7,485 bases of DNA, taken from NCBI GenBank assembly GCA_026419635.1, contig JANZZB010000002.1:1-7485 (forward strand), given 5' to 3'. Of this stretch, positions 1-5,724 are shown piece by piece. Within the stretch, counting starts at the first letter, position 1. Each line of letters opens with the position of its first letter. The DNA is from Clostridiales bacterium (GTDB lineage Bacteria > Bacillota > Clostridia > Oscillospirales > Butyricicoccaceae). Made by a program: the position numbers and the translations under genes. Under the pieces are notes generated by a model, which did not search any database, was not told the DNA's origin, and worked only from the letters and a program-made list of their open reading frames with translations.

Positions 1-19
1 AGATGTGTATAAGAGACAG
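1..19 (+). other. Nextera/Tn5 mosaic-end adapter remnant (non-genomic)
   Basis: The first 19 bases read AGATGTGTATAAGAGACAG, which is the complete transposase mosaic end shared by both Nextera sequencing adapters. The match is exact and ends where the CapA reading frame becomes continuous; the adapter itself puts a TAA (10-12) in that frame. It is best read as untrimmed library sequence at a contig end, not as bacterial DNA. Confidence 0.95.
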
Positions 20-21
20 GA

Positions 22-756
22 TATAAAGCGGTCTTGTCAACGGTTGAGTTTTGGAAAAGCCAAAGCAATATATTGATGACTGGAATGTACGACAGCGAGA
101 AAGACAGGAAATCACCTAAAATATTAGAAAAGAACGGAATAAAAATCGGAGTCCTGTCTTATACTTACGGAACGAACGGGATCTTTATACCATCAGACAT
201 GCCGTATCTTGTATCTTTGATTAATAAGGATCGCATAAAAAGTGATATATCTGCGCTTCGGAAAAATTGTGACGTTCTGATTGTATCCATGCATTGGGGA
301 GTGGAATACAATCTGGGTGTAACGGACGAGCAAAAGGATTTGGCAAGGTTTTTGACGGAGCAGGGAGCAGACCTCATTATCGGACATCATCCGCATGTGA
401 TTGAACCGGCGGAATGGATTGAGACGGATAACGGCAAAAAATCTTTTTGCATATATTCTCTTGGCAACTTCATATCATCCCAGCAAAAGCGAGTCACAAT
501 GCTGGGGGGAATGCTAAGAGTAACAATAAAGAAAAACGGGGACGGAAAGATTACTCTCGAAAATCCGGGGATAGTACCTTTAGTTACTCATTATGAAAAA
601 AACGGGAAAAACTATAGGGTTTATCCGCTGAATAAATATAGTGATGATCTTGCAAAGAAACATGCGGTTAACGATTACGATAACCCTGTTAGCGTTGCAT
701 ATTTTAAGAATATGGCACAAGAAGTATTCGGGAATTATGTAAACCTTAACAATTGA
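22..756 (+). CDS. CapA/PGA_cap-family protein, C-terminal part (5' truncated)
   Basis: This is the C-terminal part of a protein of the bacterial capsule-synthesis CapA family (PGA_cap, a metallophosphatase-like fold). Family hallmarks are visible: S-M-H-W-G-V-E-Y, then G-H-H-P-H-V-I-E-P, then Y-S-L-G-N-F-I-S-S-Q. The N-terminal part, which would hold the first metal-binding motifs and any signal or membrane anchor, is missing because the contig begins here. The frame is open from the end of the adapter, so the TTG at 34 is only the first possible start codon in view and is probably internal. Family members take part in poly-gamma-glutamate or capsule-related envelope functions, but many clostridial homologues have no proven role. 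It ends 38 bases before the preferred dusB start and is probably co-transcribed with it. The family call is strong; the substrate is unknown. Confidence 0.88.
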   Translation, partial: YKAVLSTVEFWKSQSNILMTGMYDSEKDRKSPKILEKNGIKIGVLSYTYGTNGIFIPSDMPYLVSLINKDRIKSDISALRKNCDVLIVSMHWGVEYNLGVTDEQKDLARFLTEQGADLIIGHHPHVIEPAEWIETDNGKKSFCIYSLGNFISSQQKRVTMLGGMLRVTIKKNGDGKITLENPGIVPLVTHYEKNGKNYRVYPLNKYSDDLAKKHAVNDYDNPVSVAYFKNMAQEVFGNYVNLNN

Positions 757-784
757 AAAAAGTTAAAGGATGCTTCAAAAGTAA

Positions 785-791
785 AGAAGGA
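785..791 (+). promoter_or_regulatory. Ribosome binding site deciding the dusB start
   Basis: AGAAGGA ends three bases before ATG 795. The spacing is on the short side, but it is the only purine-rich site that supports an ATG; the upstream TTG at 753 has none at a usable distance. GGGAGA at 797-802 could instead serve the TTG at 810. Confidence 0.55.
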
Positions 792-794
792 AAT

Positions 795-1790
795 ATGGGA
801 GAACATTACTTGAAAATTGGAAATGTCGCATTGGAAAAAAACAAGGCATTTTTAGCTCCAATGGCAGGGGTAACCGATCTTGCGTTCCGAAAAACCTGTA
901 AGGATTTCTTGGCCGGACTTACTTATTCAGAAATGGTAAGTGCCAAGGCGCTTACCTTAAACAGCAAAAAGACGAAATCTCTTTTGGAAAAACACGAATC
1001 GGAAACCACGTTTGCCGTTCAGATTTTCGGAAATGATCCTGATATCATGGCTGAAGGCGCAGTGATTGCAGCTGATCTGTCGGGAGCTGACATAATCGAT
1101 ATTAACATGGGATGTCCTACTCCTAAAATCGTATCGAACGGAGACGGAAGCGCACTGATGAAAGATCCAAAACGCGCTGCCGAAATTGTTTCTGCTGTTT
1201 GTAATAAAATAACGATACCGGTGACGGTGAAAATGCGTCTCGGATGGGATAAGGATACGATAAATGTGATCGAGTTCTCGAAGAGAATGCAGGATGCCGG
1301 CGCAGCTATGGTTTGTGTGCATGGACGCACAAGAGAGCAGATGTATTCCGGTAAAGCCGATTGGAGTCTGATCGCACGTGTCAAAGAAGCACTTTCCATT
1401 CCCGTTATTGCAAACGGCGACGTATTTACTGAAGTCGATGCATTAAATATTTTAGATCGGACCGGCGCTGATTTTGTTATGGTAGGAAGGGGTTGTCTGG
1501 GTAACCCTTGGCTATTTGAAAAAATCCATTGTGCGCTTAACGGATTGCATTTAAACAGTGAGCCGTCTGTTTCGGATCGCTTGGATACGGCTGCTGTGCA
1601 AATAGAGCTTGCCCAAAAGCAAAAGGGTGAACGGATTGCACTATTAGAAGCGCGCAAGCATTTTATGTGGTATTTACACGGGATACCCGGCGCGAAACAA
1701 TTTTATGAACAAATATCCAAATTAGAAACGCTTAATCAGATGTATTCCCTCATGCTGTTAATGAAAGAAAAACTTCGGTCACGGGGGTGA
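795..1790 (+). CDS. dusB: tRNA-dihydrouridine synthase DusB
   Basis: An FMN-dependent enzyme that reduces specific uridines of tRNA to dihydrouridine using NAD(P)H, in the cytoplasm. From the ATG at 795 it is 331 residues, the usual Dus length. Visible motifs are L-A-P-M-A-G-V-T-D (residues 20-28, FMN-barrel start), I-N-M-G-C-P-T-P-K with the catalytic Cys near residue 107, V-K-M-R-L-G-W (about 145-151), H-G-R-T-R-E-Q-M-Y-S-G (176-186), N-G-D (207-209) and G-R-G-C-L-G-N-P-W (231-239), in the order typical of DusB. The frame is open back to a TTG at 753 overlapping the previous stop, but no ribosome site precedes that; AGAAGG lies just before ATG 795. A TTG at 810, preceded by GGGAGA, would give the family-like N-terminus M-K-I-G-N-V and is a real alternative. 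The gene's end carries the ribosome site of the sigma gene. Confidence 0.96.
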   Translation: MGEHYLKIGNVALEKNKAFLAPMAGVTDLAFRKTCKDFLAGLTYSEMVSAKALTLNSKKTKSLLEKHESETTFAVQIFGNDPDIMAEGAVIAADLSGADIIDINMGCPTPKIVSNGDGSALMKDPKRAAEIVSAVCNKITIPVTVKMRLGWDKDTINVIEFSKRMQDAGAAMVCVHGRTREQMYSGKADWSLIARVKEALSIPVIANGDVFTEVDALNILDRTGADFVMVGRGCLGNPWLFEKIHCALNGLHLNSEPSVSDRLDTAAVQIELAQKQKGERIALLEARKHFMWYLHGIPGAKQFYEQISKLETLNQMYSLMLLMKEKLRSRG

Positions 1791-1794
1791 CGGG

Positions 1795-2406
1795 ATGGTC
1801 GAAGAATCAACGTTGATTCAGCAGATTAAAAACGGCGATGAACATGCGTTTGAACAAATCGTAACGTTGTATGAGAAAAAGATTTACAACATGGCATACC
1901 GTACCTGCCAGAACGGCCAGGATGCAATGGATATCACGCAGGAAGTTTTTTTGCGTGTTTTTCGCTCAATAAAAAGTTTTAAGGAAGAAAGCAGCTTTTC
2001 TACCTGGATTTATCGGATTGCAACCAATATGTGTATCGATTTCGCCAGACGATCCGCTAAGAATAATACGATCTCCCTGACTGTATATGATGAAGACGGC
2101 AATATGACGGATATGGAGATTGCAGACGAAACCTATTCCCCCGAAGCATATTTCGAAAAAGAGGAGCTTAGGCGTGAAATAGAAAAAGGCCTTATGGCGC
2201 TTTCGCCCGAGCATCGGCATATTATAATACTGCGCGATATGAACGGTTTTTCTTATCTTGAGATTGCAGAAATTTTGAAACTTGAGGAAGGAACAGTTAA
2301 ATCCCGGCTGGCCAGAGCCAGAGCGAAGCTCGTCTCCATCATCACTAACGGGAACTTTTTTAAAGAAAATCAGTCTAATATAAGTGAAGGGAGGCGGAAT
2401 AGTTGA
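1795..2406 (+). CDS. ECF-type RNA polymerase sigma factor (sigma-70 family)
   Basis: A 203-residue extracytoplasmic-function sigma factor (SigW/RpoE-like class) that directs RNA polymerase to a small set of stress or envelope promoters. Region 2 spans about residues 19-87, with D-I-T-Q-E-V-F-L-R-V-F (46-56) and F-S-T-W-I-Y-R-I-A-T-N (68-78). A variable acidic linker follows (about 88-130). Region 4 (about 133-182) holds the helix-turn-helix G-F-S-Y-L-E-I-A-E-I-L with E-E-G-T-V-K-S-R-L-A-R-A-R. There is no region 3. The ATG lies four bases after GGGGGTGA, which overlaps the dusB stop codon, so the two genes are probably translationally coupled. The last residues overlap the next gene, which encodes the expected anti-sigma factor. 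No ECF-type GAAC/CGTC promoter is evident just upstream, so any autoregulated promoter would have to lie inside or before dusB. Which ECF group it belongs to cannot be settled by eye. Confidence 0.95.
   Translation: MVEESTLIQQIKNGDEHAFEQIVTLYEKKIYNMAYRTCQNGQDAMDITQEVFLRVFRSIKSFKEESSFSTWIYRIATNMCIDFARRSAKNNTISLTVYDEDGNMTDMEIADETYSPEAYFEKEELRREIEKGLMALSPEHRHIIILRDMNGFSYLEIAEILKLEEGTVKSRLARARAKLVSIITNGNFFKENQSNISEGRRNS
2387..2394 (+). promoter_or_regulatory. Ribosome binding site for the TTG start of the anti-sigma gene
   Basis: AAGGGAGG ends eight bases before the TTG at 2403 and lies inside the last codons of the sigma gene. It justifies choosing the non-ATG start that overlaps the sigma stop codon (TTGA). 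Confidence 0.75.
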
Positions 2407-3467
2407 AAACGTGTGAAGCTTTTGCTGAAAATCTGGCGTTATTTTATGATGGTACATTGACAAAAGAACAACAAGAGGAACTAATGCAACACGTGGAAGA
2501 ATGTTCTTCGTGTGCCCGCCTTCTTGAAACATACCGCGTACTTCTGCATGAGATGGAGGATTTTGCTGTTGAACCTCCCGAATCGATGCACGCTAAAATA
2601 ATGGAGGCATCGAAACAAGTACCGGTAAAACGAAAGATCTTTGACCTGCCACGGGCATTCACGACCATGGCGGCTGCCGCAGCAGTTGTCTTCTTGATAA
2701 TAAACGGTACCTTTGGCGATTTAAGCAAGTTTTATTTGAGTGACAATAAAACTGCTGCAAACAGTACTGCTGATTCGGGCCAAAATGCGACGATGGCGCC
2801 AGCTTTCGATGCGAAAACGGATATCAATTTAAAAAGCAAAGAGAGCGCTTTAGCAATAGATGAAAAGACAAACTCATCCGAAGATACGACGGCTGTGACG
2901 AAACAGGAGTCTCCGAAGAACAAAAAAGCGGGTTCAAATTCTGATCAGGGGAATACGCCAATCGATTCCTCGTCAACAAAACTCGAGAAAAAATCGACCG
3001 GTTCATCCGCGCATGGGCAGAATAAAGAGACAACAGGGTCTTCAGAACCAGAAAAGAAGAGCGAGATAGCAAATTCTTCTACGTCAACGCAGCAAAATGA
3101 GTCAACAGACACGGGAGCATTACAACAGGATAATGCAGGCTCTCAGAATGAAAGCAAGATAATGTATCAAATTACGAGTCCGGAAGACAAAGCGGAATGT
3201 CCGAAAACAGTTCCGCTAAGTGGCAGTTTCGCTCTCGTAATAGTAGCAAAGGGAACGGATTTGACGGGTATCCAAATTATGGCGCCAAACCGGGAGGCGG
3301 AAGACGAGAATGCGTTTTATTACGCAGTAAATAACGATGAAACACTGCTCACGAACATAAAGGATACCTTAAAAGCAAAAGGGTTTGAAGTAACAAGCTT
3401 TTATAATGGCGCAGAATATATAGAACCATCTTCAGCTGAGGCTCTTGTTGTAATTGAAAAAAAATAA
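2403..3467 (+). CDS. Membrane-anchored zinc-finger anti-sigma factor with long extracytoplasmic part
   Basis: This 354-residue protein is the likely partner that holds the upstream ECF sigma factor inactive at the membrane. Residues 1-45 form a zf-HC2/ZAS-like domain: Cys4, then Y-D-G-T-L near 15-19, then the H-x3-C-x2-C zinc motif at H30, C34, C37. A single hydrophobic segment lies at about 86-102. Residues about 112-250 are an extreme low-complexity stretch of Ser, Thr, Asn, Gln, Lys and Glu that should be an extended linker outside the membrane. Residues about 253-354 look folded (alternating hydrophobic strands, ending E-A-L-V-V-I-E-K-K), but I do not recognise the domain; it is a candidate sensor. 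The TTG start overlaps the sigma TGA in the form TTGA and follows a strong AAGGGAGG site, so expression should be coupled to sigma. The role as cognate anti-sigma is inferred from the ZAS motif and position. Confidence 0.9.
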   Translation: MKTCEAFAENLALFYDGTLTKEQQEELMQHVEECSSCARLLETYRVLLHEMEDFAVEPPESMHAKIMEASKQVPVKRKIFDLPRAFTTMAAAAAVVFLIINGTFGDLSKFYLSDNKTAANSTADSGQNATMAPAFDAKTDINLKSKESALAIDEKTNSSEDTTAVTKQESPKNKKAGSNSDQGNTPIDSSSTKLEKKSTGSSAHGQNKETTGSSEPEKKSEIANSSTSTQQNESTDTGALQQDNAGSQNESKIMYQITSPEDKAECPKTVPLSGSFALVIVAKGTDLTGIQIMAPNREAEDENAFYYAVNNDETLLTNIKDTLKAKGFEVTSFYNGAEYIEPSSAEALVVIEKK

Positions 3468-3514
3468 GGACGTAGTAAATCTATTAAACTTTAAACTTAT
3501 TTAGGAGTTTTACT

Positions 3515-3793
3515 ATGACTTTTTTTGATGATCTTGGAAGGAAATTGGGTGTTGTGGCAGAGACCACAATGACAAAAGCAAAAGAACTGACCGATATTAC
3601 AAAGCTAAATATGCAGATTTCGTCCGAGGAACGAAAGATGGAAAAACTTTATTCAGAGATCGGTAAGCTTGTGTTTGATAAGGAAAAAGATCTCCCACAA
3701 AGTTTTGTTGCGGAGCAATGCAGTAAAATTGTAGAAGTCCAGAAATCCATTAAAGAGCTGAACAAAAAACTCGAAGAAGTAAAAGATCAATAA
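3515..3793 (+). CDS. Small coiled-coil protein of unknown function (92 aa)
   Basis: A 92-residue, highly charged, apparently soluble protein with no signal peptide or membrane segment. It begins M-T-F-F-D-D-L-G-R-K-L-G, followed by a heptad-like helical region rich in Lys and Glu (about 35-92, for example E-E-R-K-M-E-K-L-Y-S-E-I-G-K-L and I-K-E-L-N-K-K-L-E-E-V), so a coiled coil is likely. The N-terminal pattern resembles short clostridial proteins that sometimes carry a zinc ribbon at the C-terminus; no cysteine pair is present here (only one Cys, near residue 70). TTAGGAG at 3501-3507 sits seven bases before the ATG. It follows the anti-sigma gene by 47 bases with no terminator between, so it may be the last gene of the operon. 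No function can be assigned. Confidence 0.85.
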   Translation: MTFFDDLGRKLGVVAETTMTKAKELTDITKLNMQISSEERKMEKLYSEIGKLVFDKEKDLPQSFVAEQCSKIVEVQKSIKELNKKLEEVKDQ

Positions 3794-3795
3794 AA

Positions 3796-3821
3796 AGAGG
3801 AGACGCAAAAGCGTCTCCTCT
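3796..3821 (-). terminator. Hairpin A, intrinsic terminator mainly for minus-strand transcripts
   Basis: A perfect 11-bp stem (3796-3806 with 3811-3821) closes a four-base loop. Read on the minus strand it is followed by a run of five T (3796-3792), as expected of an intrinsic terminator for transcripts coming from the 4040-5434 gene. Read on the plus strand there is no T-tract after it, so there it would only be a stable 3' hairpin just after the small coiled-coil gene. Confidence 0.7.
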
Positions 3822-3992
3822 AAGACTTCGAGGGGGAATCCGATTCCCCCTCGATACTTCCCCAGGTGCGGACAAAATCTTCAGATTTTGTCCAATGTGT
3901 CCTCCGGCGGCGCATGTCCGCCTGCGGACTTATCTTACATTAAGGGGTTCCACCCCTTAACAATCCCTTAAATATACTTTTTCGACAAGCTG
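3822..3992. repeat. Array of four inverted repeats between two terminator hairpins
   Basis: Four closely spaced perfect palindromes fill this non-coding stretch. Hairpin B pairs 3828-3839 with 3843-3854 (12 bp, loop CCG, G5/C5 core). Hairpin C pairs 3870-3880 with 3883-3893 (GGACAAAATCT and its complement). Hairpin D pairs 3916-3921 with 3924-3929 (GTCCGC/GCGGAC), with an alternative stem GGCGG 3906-3910 / CCGCC 3918-3922. Hairpin E pairs 3940-3948 with 3952-3960 (TTAAGGGGT/ACCCCTTAA). The left part is visibly more GC-rich than the flanking genes. No open frame of note exists. It has the look of a palindromic intergenic repeat element or a structured 3' RNA; I cannot name a family. Confidence 0.7.
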
Positions 3993-4022
3993 AAAGGAGA
4001 CGCAAAAGCATCTCCTTTTTTT
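3993..4022 (+). terminator. Hairpin F, intrinsic terminator for the plus-strand operon
   Basis: The stem 3993-4003 / 4008-4018 has loop AAAA and is followed by T through 4022 (seven T from 4016). One C-A mismatch is present on the plus strand; on the minus strand the same position is a G-U pair. Its core is a near copy of hairpin A. On the plus strand this is the first hairpin after the coiled-coil gene with a good T-tract. On the minus strand only three T follow, so it is weaker for the convergent gene. Confidence 0.8.
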
Positions 4023-4039
4023 GTTGAAATAGTATGATT

Positions 4040-5434
4040 TTACATAAGAGGCAGTATATCGCTTCCAGATGGAGGCGCCTCTGCAGGCAATGTGCTGGTA
4101 TTTGTGTACTGCATATCAAAGGATAATTTGTAGTCTAGCAGATCCGGTACAGTCAACTGAACAGTTGCTTTGGAGTTGCTATAGTTTTGAGAAGCATTCA
4201 TCTGCATCGTCATATTATTTGTTGCACTATCACGTATTGTAATATCCATATTATAACTATTTACTTGATTTTTATAAAATGTAAATGTTGTATTAAATGT
4301 CGTTTCAACGTTATTCTCATTTGAAGAATAATTAGAAGTATAGGTGTTGCCCATTTTCTTCATTGACTTATCACCGTAAATATTCTCTAATAAATTCATC
4401 GACGTTACAATTGTGTTATAAGAGTCTTCATCAATTTCTTGTAAACTAAAAGCGTTAATCAGGTAATCTGCAAAACTTCCGCTGTTTGCGCTTTTAAGTA
4501 ACTGTGTAAAATTCATGCCAGGAACAGCGCCTTGTAAAGATTTGTTAAAATTAACAGAAAGCCAAGTGCCTTCCTTAACGTTTGGCATGCCTAAAAGACT
4601 AAAAATAGGGGAACTTAAGTATATTTTTCCGTCGTCTAAGTTTGTTATTGTACGAAACTGTATGTTTTTCATGTCGGACAACGCCTGCAAAACTTTTTTA
4701 TCTGAATCATTTTCGCTTGAATACTGAGATAAAAGATATGAAAAAAGATTGTTTGTGGATATGGTTAAGTCCATATTCGACTGTTGCTGGTGGCTTACAC
4801 CGTTTAACGTTCCCGTAAGCTGAAGCGGGGTTTTAGTACCATTTGCCGAGTTAGCAATGTTTAAATCAAGGGCAAAATTGCCTGTATACGCCAAATTCCT
4901 GCTCTTAAAACTTTGACTATAGGCAAGATACTGATCCATTATTTTGAACTTATCAGCATACGACTGAATTAGTTTATCTGTATTGATCAGTATAACCGTT
5001 TTATTGATGTTGTCCCAACCGATTAAAAATCCAAGTCCCTTATTTAGATAAACTGCAGGCATCATAATTTGATGGTTTTGAATATAGGAAGCGCAGCTTG
5101 TCTCGATTTTCTCGGATGAGCCGTCTTTTCTCACTGCAAGACTGTTTTTGCCGACAACAAATTCAAAGGTAATACGATTATATGATACAGTAACAGTATT
5201 TGTTTTCTTGTTATAATCCGATATAGCACCAATGGTATCCATGATGTCGTTTAACGGTATATAGGTACGGTTGTTTTTTAATACTGGCATTATTTTTGTA
5301 AAAGAAACTGTTTGACCGTCAAGTATAATGGATGGGTTGTTCTCTAAGTTAACGGCAAAGCCGGTTATCGTAAACGACATAGCCAAAACCAGAATCAGAA
5401 CAAGTGAAAGAGTTCGTTTTGCAAAGTGTTTCAT
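4040..5434 (-). CDS. Secreted protein with copper-amine-oxidase N-terminal-like domain
   Basis: A 464-residue exported protein. Residues 1-27 form a signal peptide (K-R at 6-7, hydrophobic core L-S-L-V-L-I-L-V-L-A, probable cleavage after T-G-F-A). Residues about 37-154 match the Cu_amine_oxidN1-type repeat common in clostridial surface proteins: N-R-T-Y-I-P-L-N-D-I-M-D-T-I-G-A, then I-M-M-P-A-V-Y-L-N-K-G-L-G-F, each followed by a W/Y-D/N...K-T-V-x-I strand. This domain is not an oxidase by itself and is usually a wall or ligand-binding module. Residues about 155-445 are Ser/Thr/Asn-rich with alternating strands, reminiscent of lipoprotein-carrier-like beta folds, but I cannot assign a family. 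The tail is P-A-E-A-P-P-S-G-S. There is no catalytic motif, sortase signal or lipobox. TTAGGAGG precedes the ATG by 11 bases, slightly far. It stands alone, convergent with the sigma operon and divergent from the lipoprotein gene. Confidence 0.9.
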   Translation of the reverse strand: MKHFAKRTLSLVLILVLAMSFTITGFAVNLENNPSIILDGQTVSFTKIMPVLKNNRTYIPLNDIMDTIGAISDYNKKTNTVTVSYNRITFEFVVGKNSLAVRKDGSSEKIETSCASYIQNHQIMMPAVYLNKGLGFLIGWDNINKTVILINTDKLIQSYADKFKIMDQYLAYSQSFKSRNLAYTGNFALDLNIANSANGTKTPLQLTGTLNGVSHQQQSNMDLTISTNNLFSYLLSQYSSENDSDKKVLQALSDMKNIQFRTITNLDDGKIYLSSPIFSLLGMPNVKEGTWLSVNFNKSLQGAVPGMNFTQLLKSANSGSFADYLINAFSLQEIDEDSYNTIVTSMNLLENIYGDKSMKKMGNTYTSNYSSNENNVETTFNTTFTFYKNQVNSYNMDITIRDSATNNMTMQMNASQNYSNSKATVQLTVPDLLDYKLSFDMQYTNTSTLPAEAPPSGSDILPLM

Positions 5435-5445
5435 TAAAAATGTTG

Positions 5446-5453
5446 CCTCCTAA
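5446..5453 (-). promoter_or_regulatory. Ribosome binding site of the secreted-protein gene
   Basis: Read on the minus strand this is TTAGGAGG, a near-complete anti-16S match, with an unusually long spacing of 11 bases to the ATG. No other start codon in frame lies closer. Confidence 0.7.
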
Positions 5454-5542
5454 GATGTTTGATATAACATGGATGCTAAGCATCTATGATACAAGATTAA
5501 AATCTGTAAGGGAATTTATTCCTTTAATACCACTTTATGGAT

Positions 5543-5551
5543 ATTATAACA
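5543..5551 (-). promoter_or_regulatory. Candidate extended -10 promoter for the secreted-protein gene
   Basis: Read on the minus strand the sequence is TGTTATAAT, an extended -10 element with a perfect TATAAT. No good -35 hexamer lies 16-18 bases upstream, which is tolerated with an extended -10. It would give a leader of roughly 100 bases. Confidence 0.45.
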
Positions 5552-5633
5552 CAAATACTATAATAGCTGTACACAAAAATAAAACTGCACGGTATGTTCT
5601 CTAATCGCAAAAACATAGAGACGGGATTTTTAA

Positions 5634-5662
5634 TTGATATCATAAGAATGTTATGAGACAAT
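5634..5662 (+). promoter_or_regulatory. Candidate sigma-A promoter for the lipoprotein gene
   Basis: TTGATA (5634-5639) and GACAAT (5657-5662) are separated by 17 bases, at a plausible distance upstream of the ATG at 5725. The -10 matches four of six consensus bases, so this is only a weak candidate. Confidence 0.35.
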
Positions 5663-5724
5663 AACAAAAATAAGCACATAAAATGAAGATATCTTTTGCA
5701 GTCCAAAGTAAAAGAGGTTTATAG

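Larger units (their letters stand above)
5435..5724. promoter_or_regulatory. Divergent intergenic region with three small hairpins in the minus-side leader
   Basis: This AT-rich region separates the two divergent exported-protein genes. Between the putative minus-strand promoter and the start codon lie three short inverted repeats: 5468-5476/5480-5488 (GATGC core, one G-T position), 5494-5498/5501-5505 (AGATT/AATCT) and 5508-5515/5518-5525 (GGAAT/ATTCC core). A fourth, TATTATA/TATAATA, overlaps the promoter boxes near 5542-5565. The short open frame that crosses the region (5404-5604 plus) has no ribosome site or family features and is not called. Confidence 0.45.

Noticed and set aside
753..794. 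TTG at 753 as the dusB start, overlapping the CapA-like stop codon
   Set aside because: The resulting 14-residue extension is not typical of Dus proteins and lacks a ribosome site at usable distance. ATG 795 or TTG 810 fits better.
1019..1657. Long minus-strand open frame (212 codons) inside dusB, plus another at 957-1322
   Set aside because: Fully antisense to a well-supported dusB with intact motifs. The translations are Ser/Ile/Arg-rich shadow sequence without domains or ribosome sites.
1966..2532. 188-codon minus-strand frame across the sigma/anti-sigma junction
   Set aside because: Antisense to two strongly supported genes; no recognisable protein features.
3796..4022. CRISPR array or tandem repeat
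   Set aside because: The hairpins differ from each other in sequence; only the two outer ones match, and there are no regularly spaced repeats with unique spacers or nearby cas genes.
5404..5604. 66-codon plus-strand frame in the divergent intergenic region
   Set aside because: Overlaps the start of the minus-strand secreted-protein gene, has no ribosome site, and covers the likely promoter and leader.
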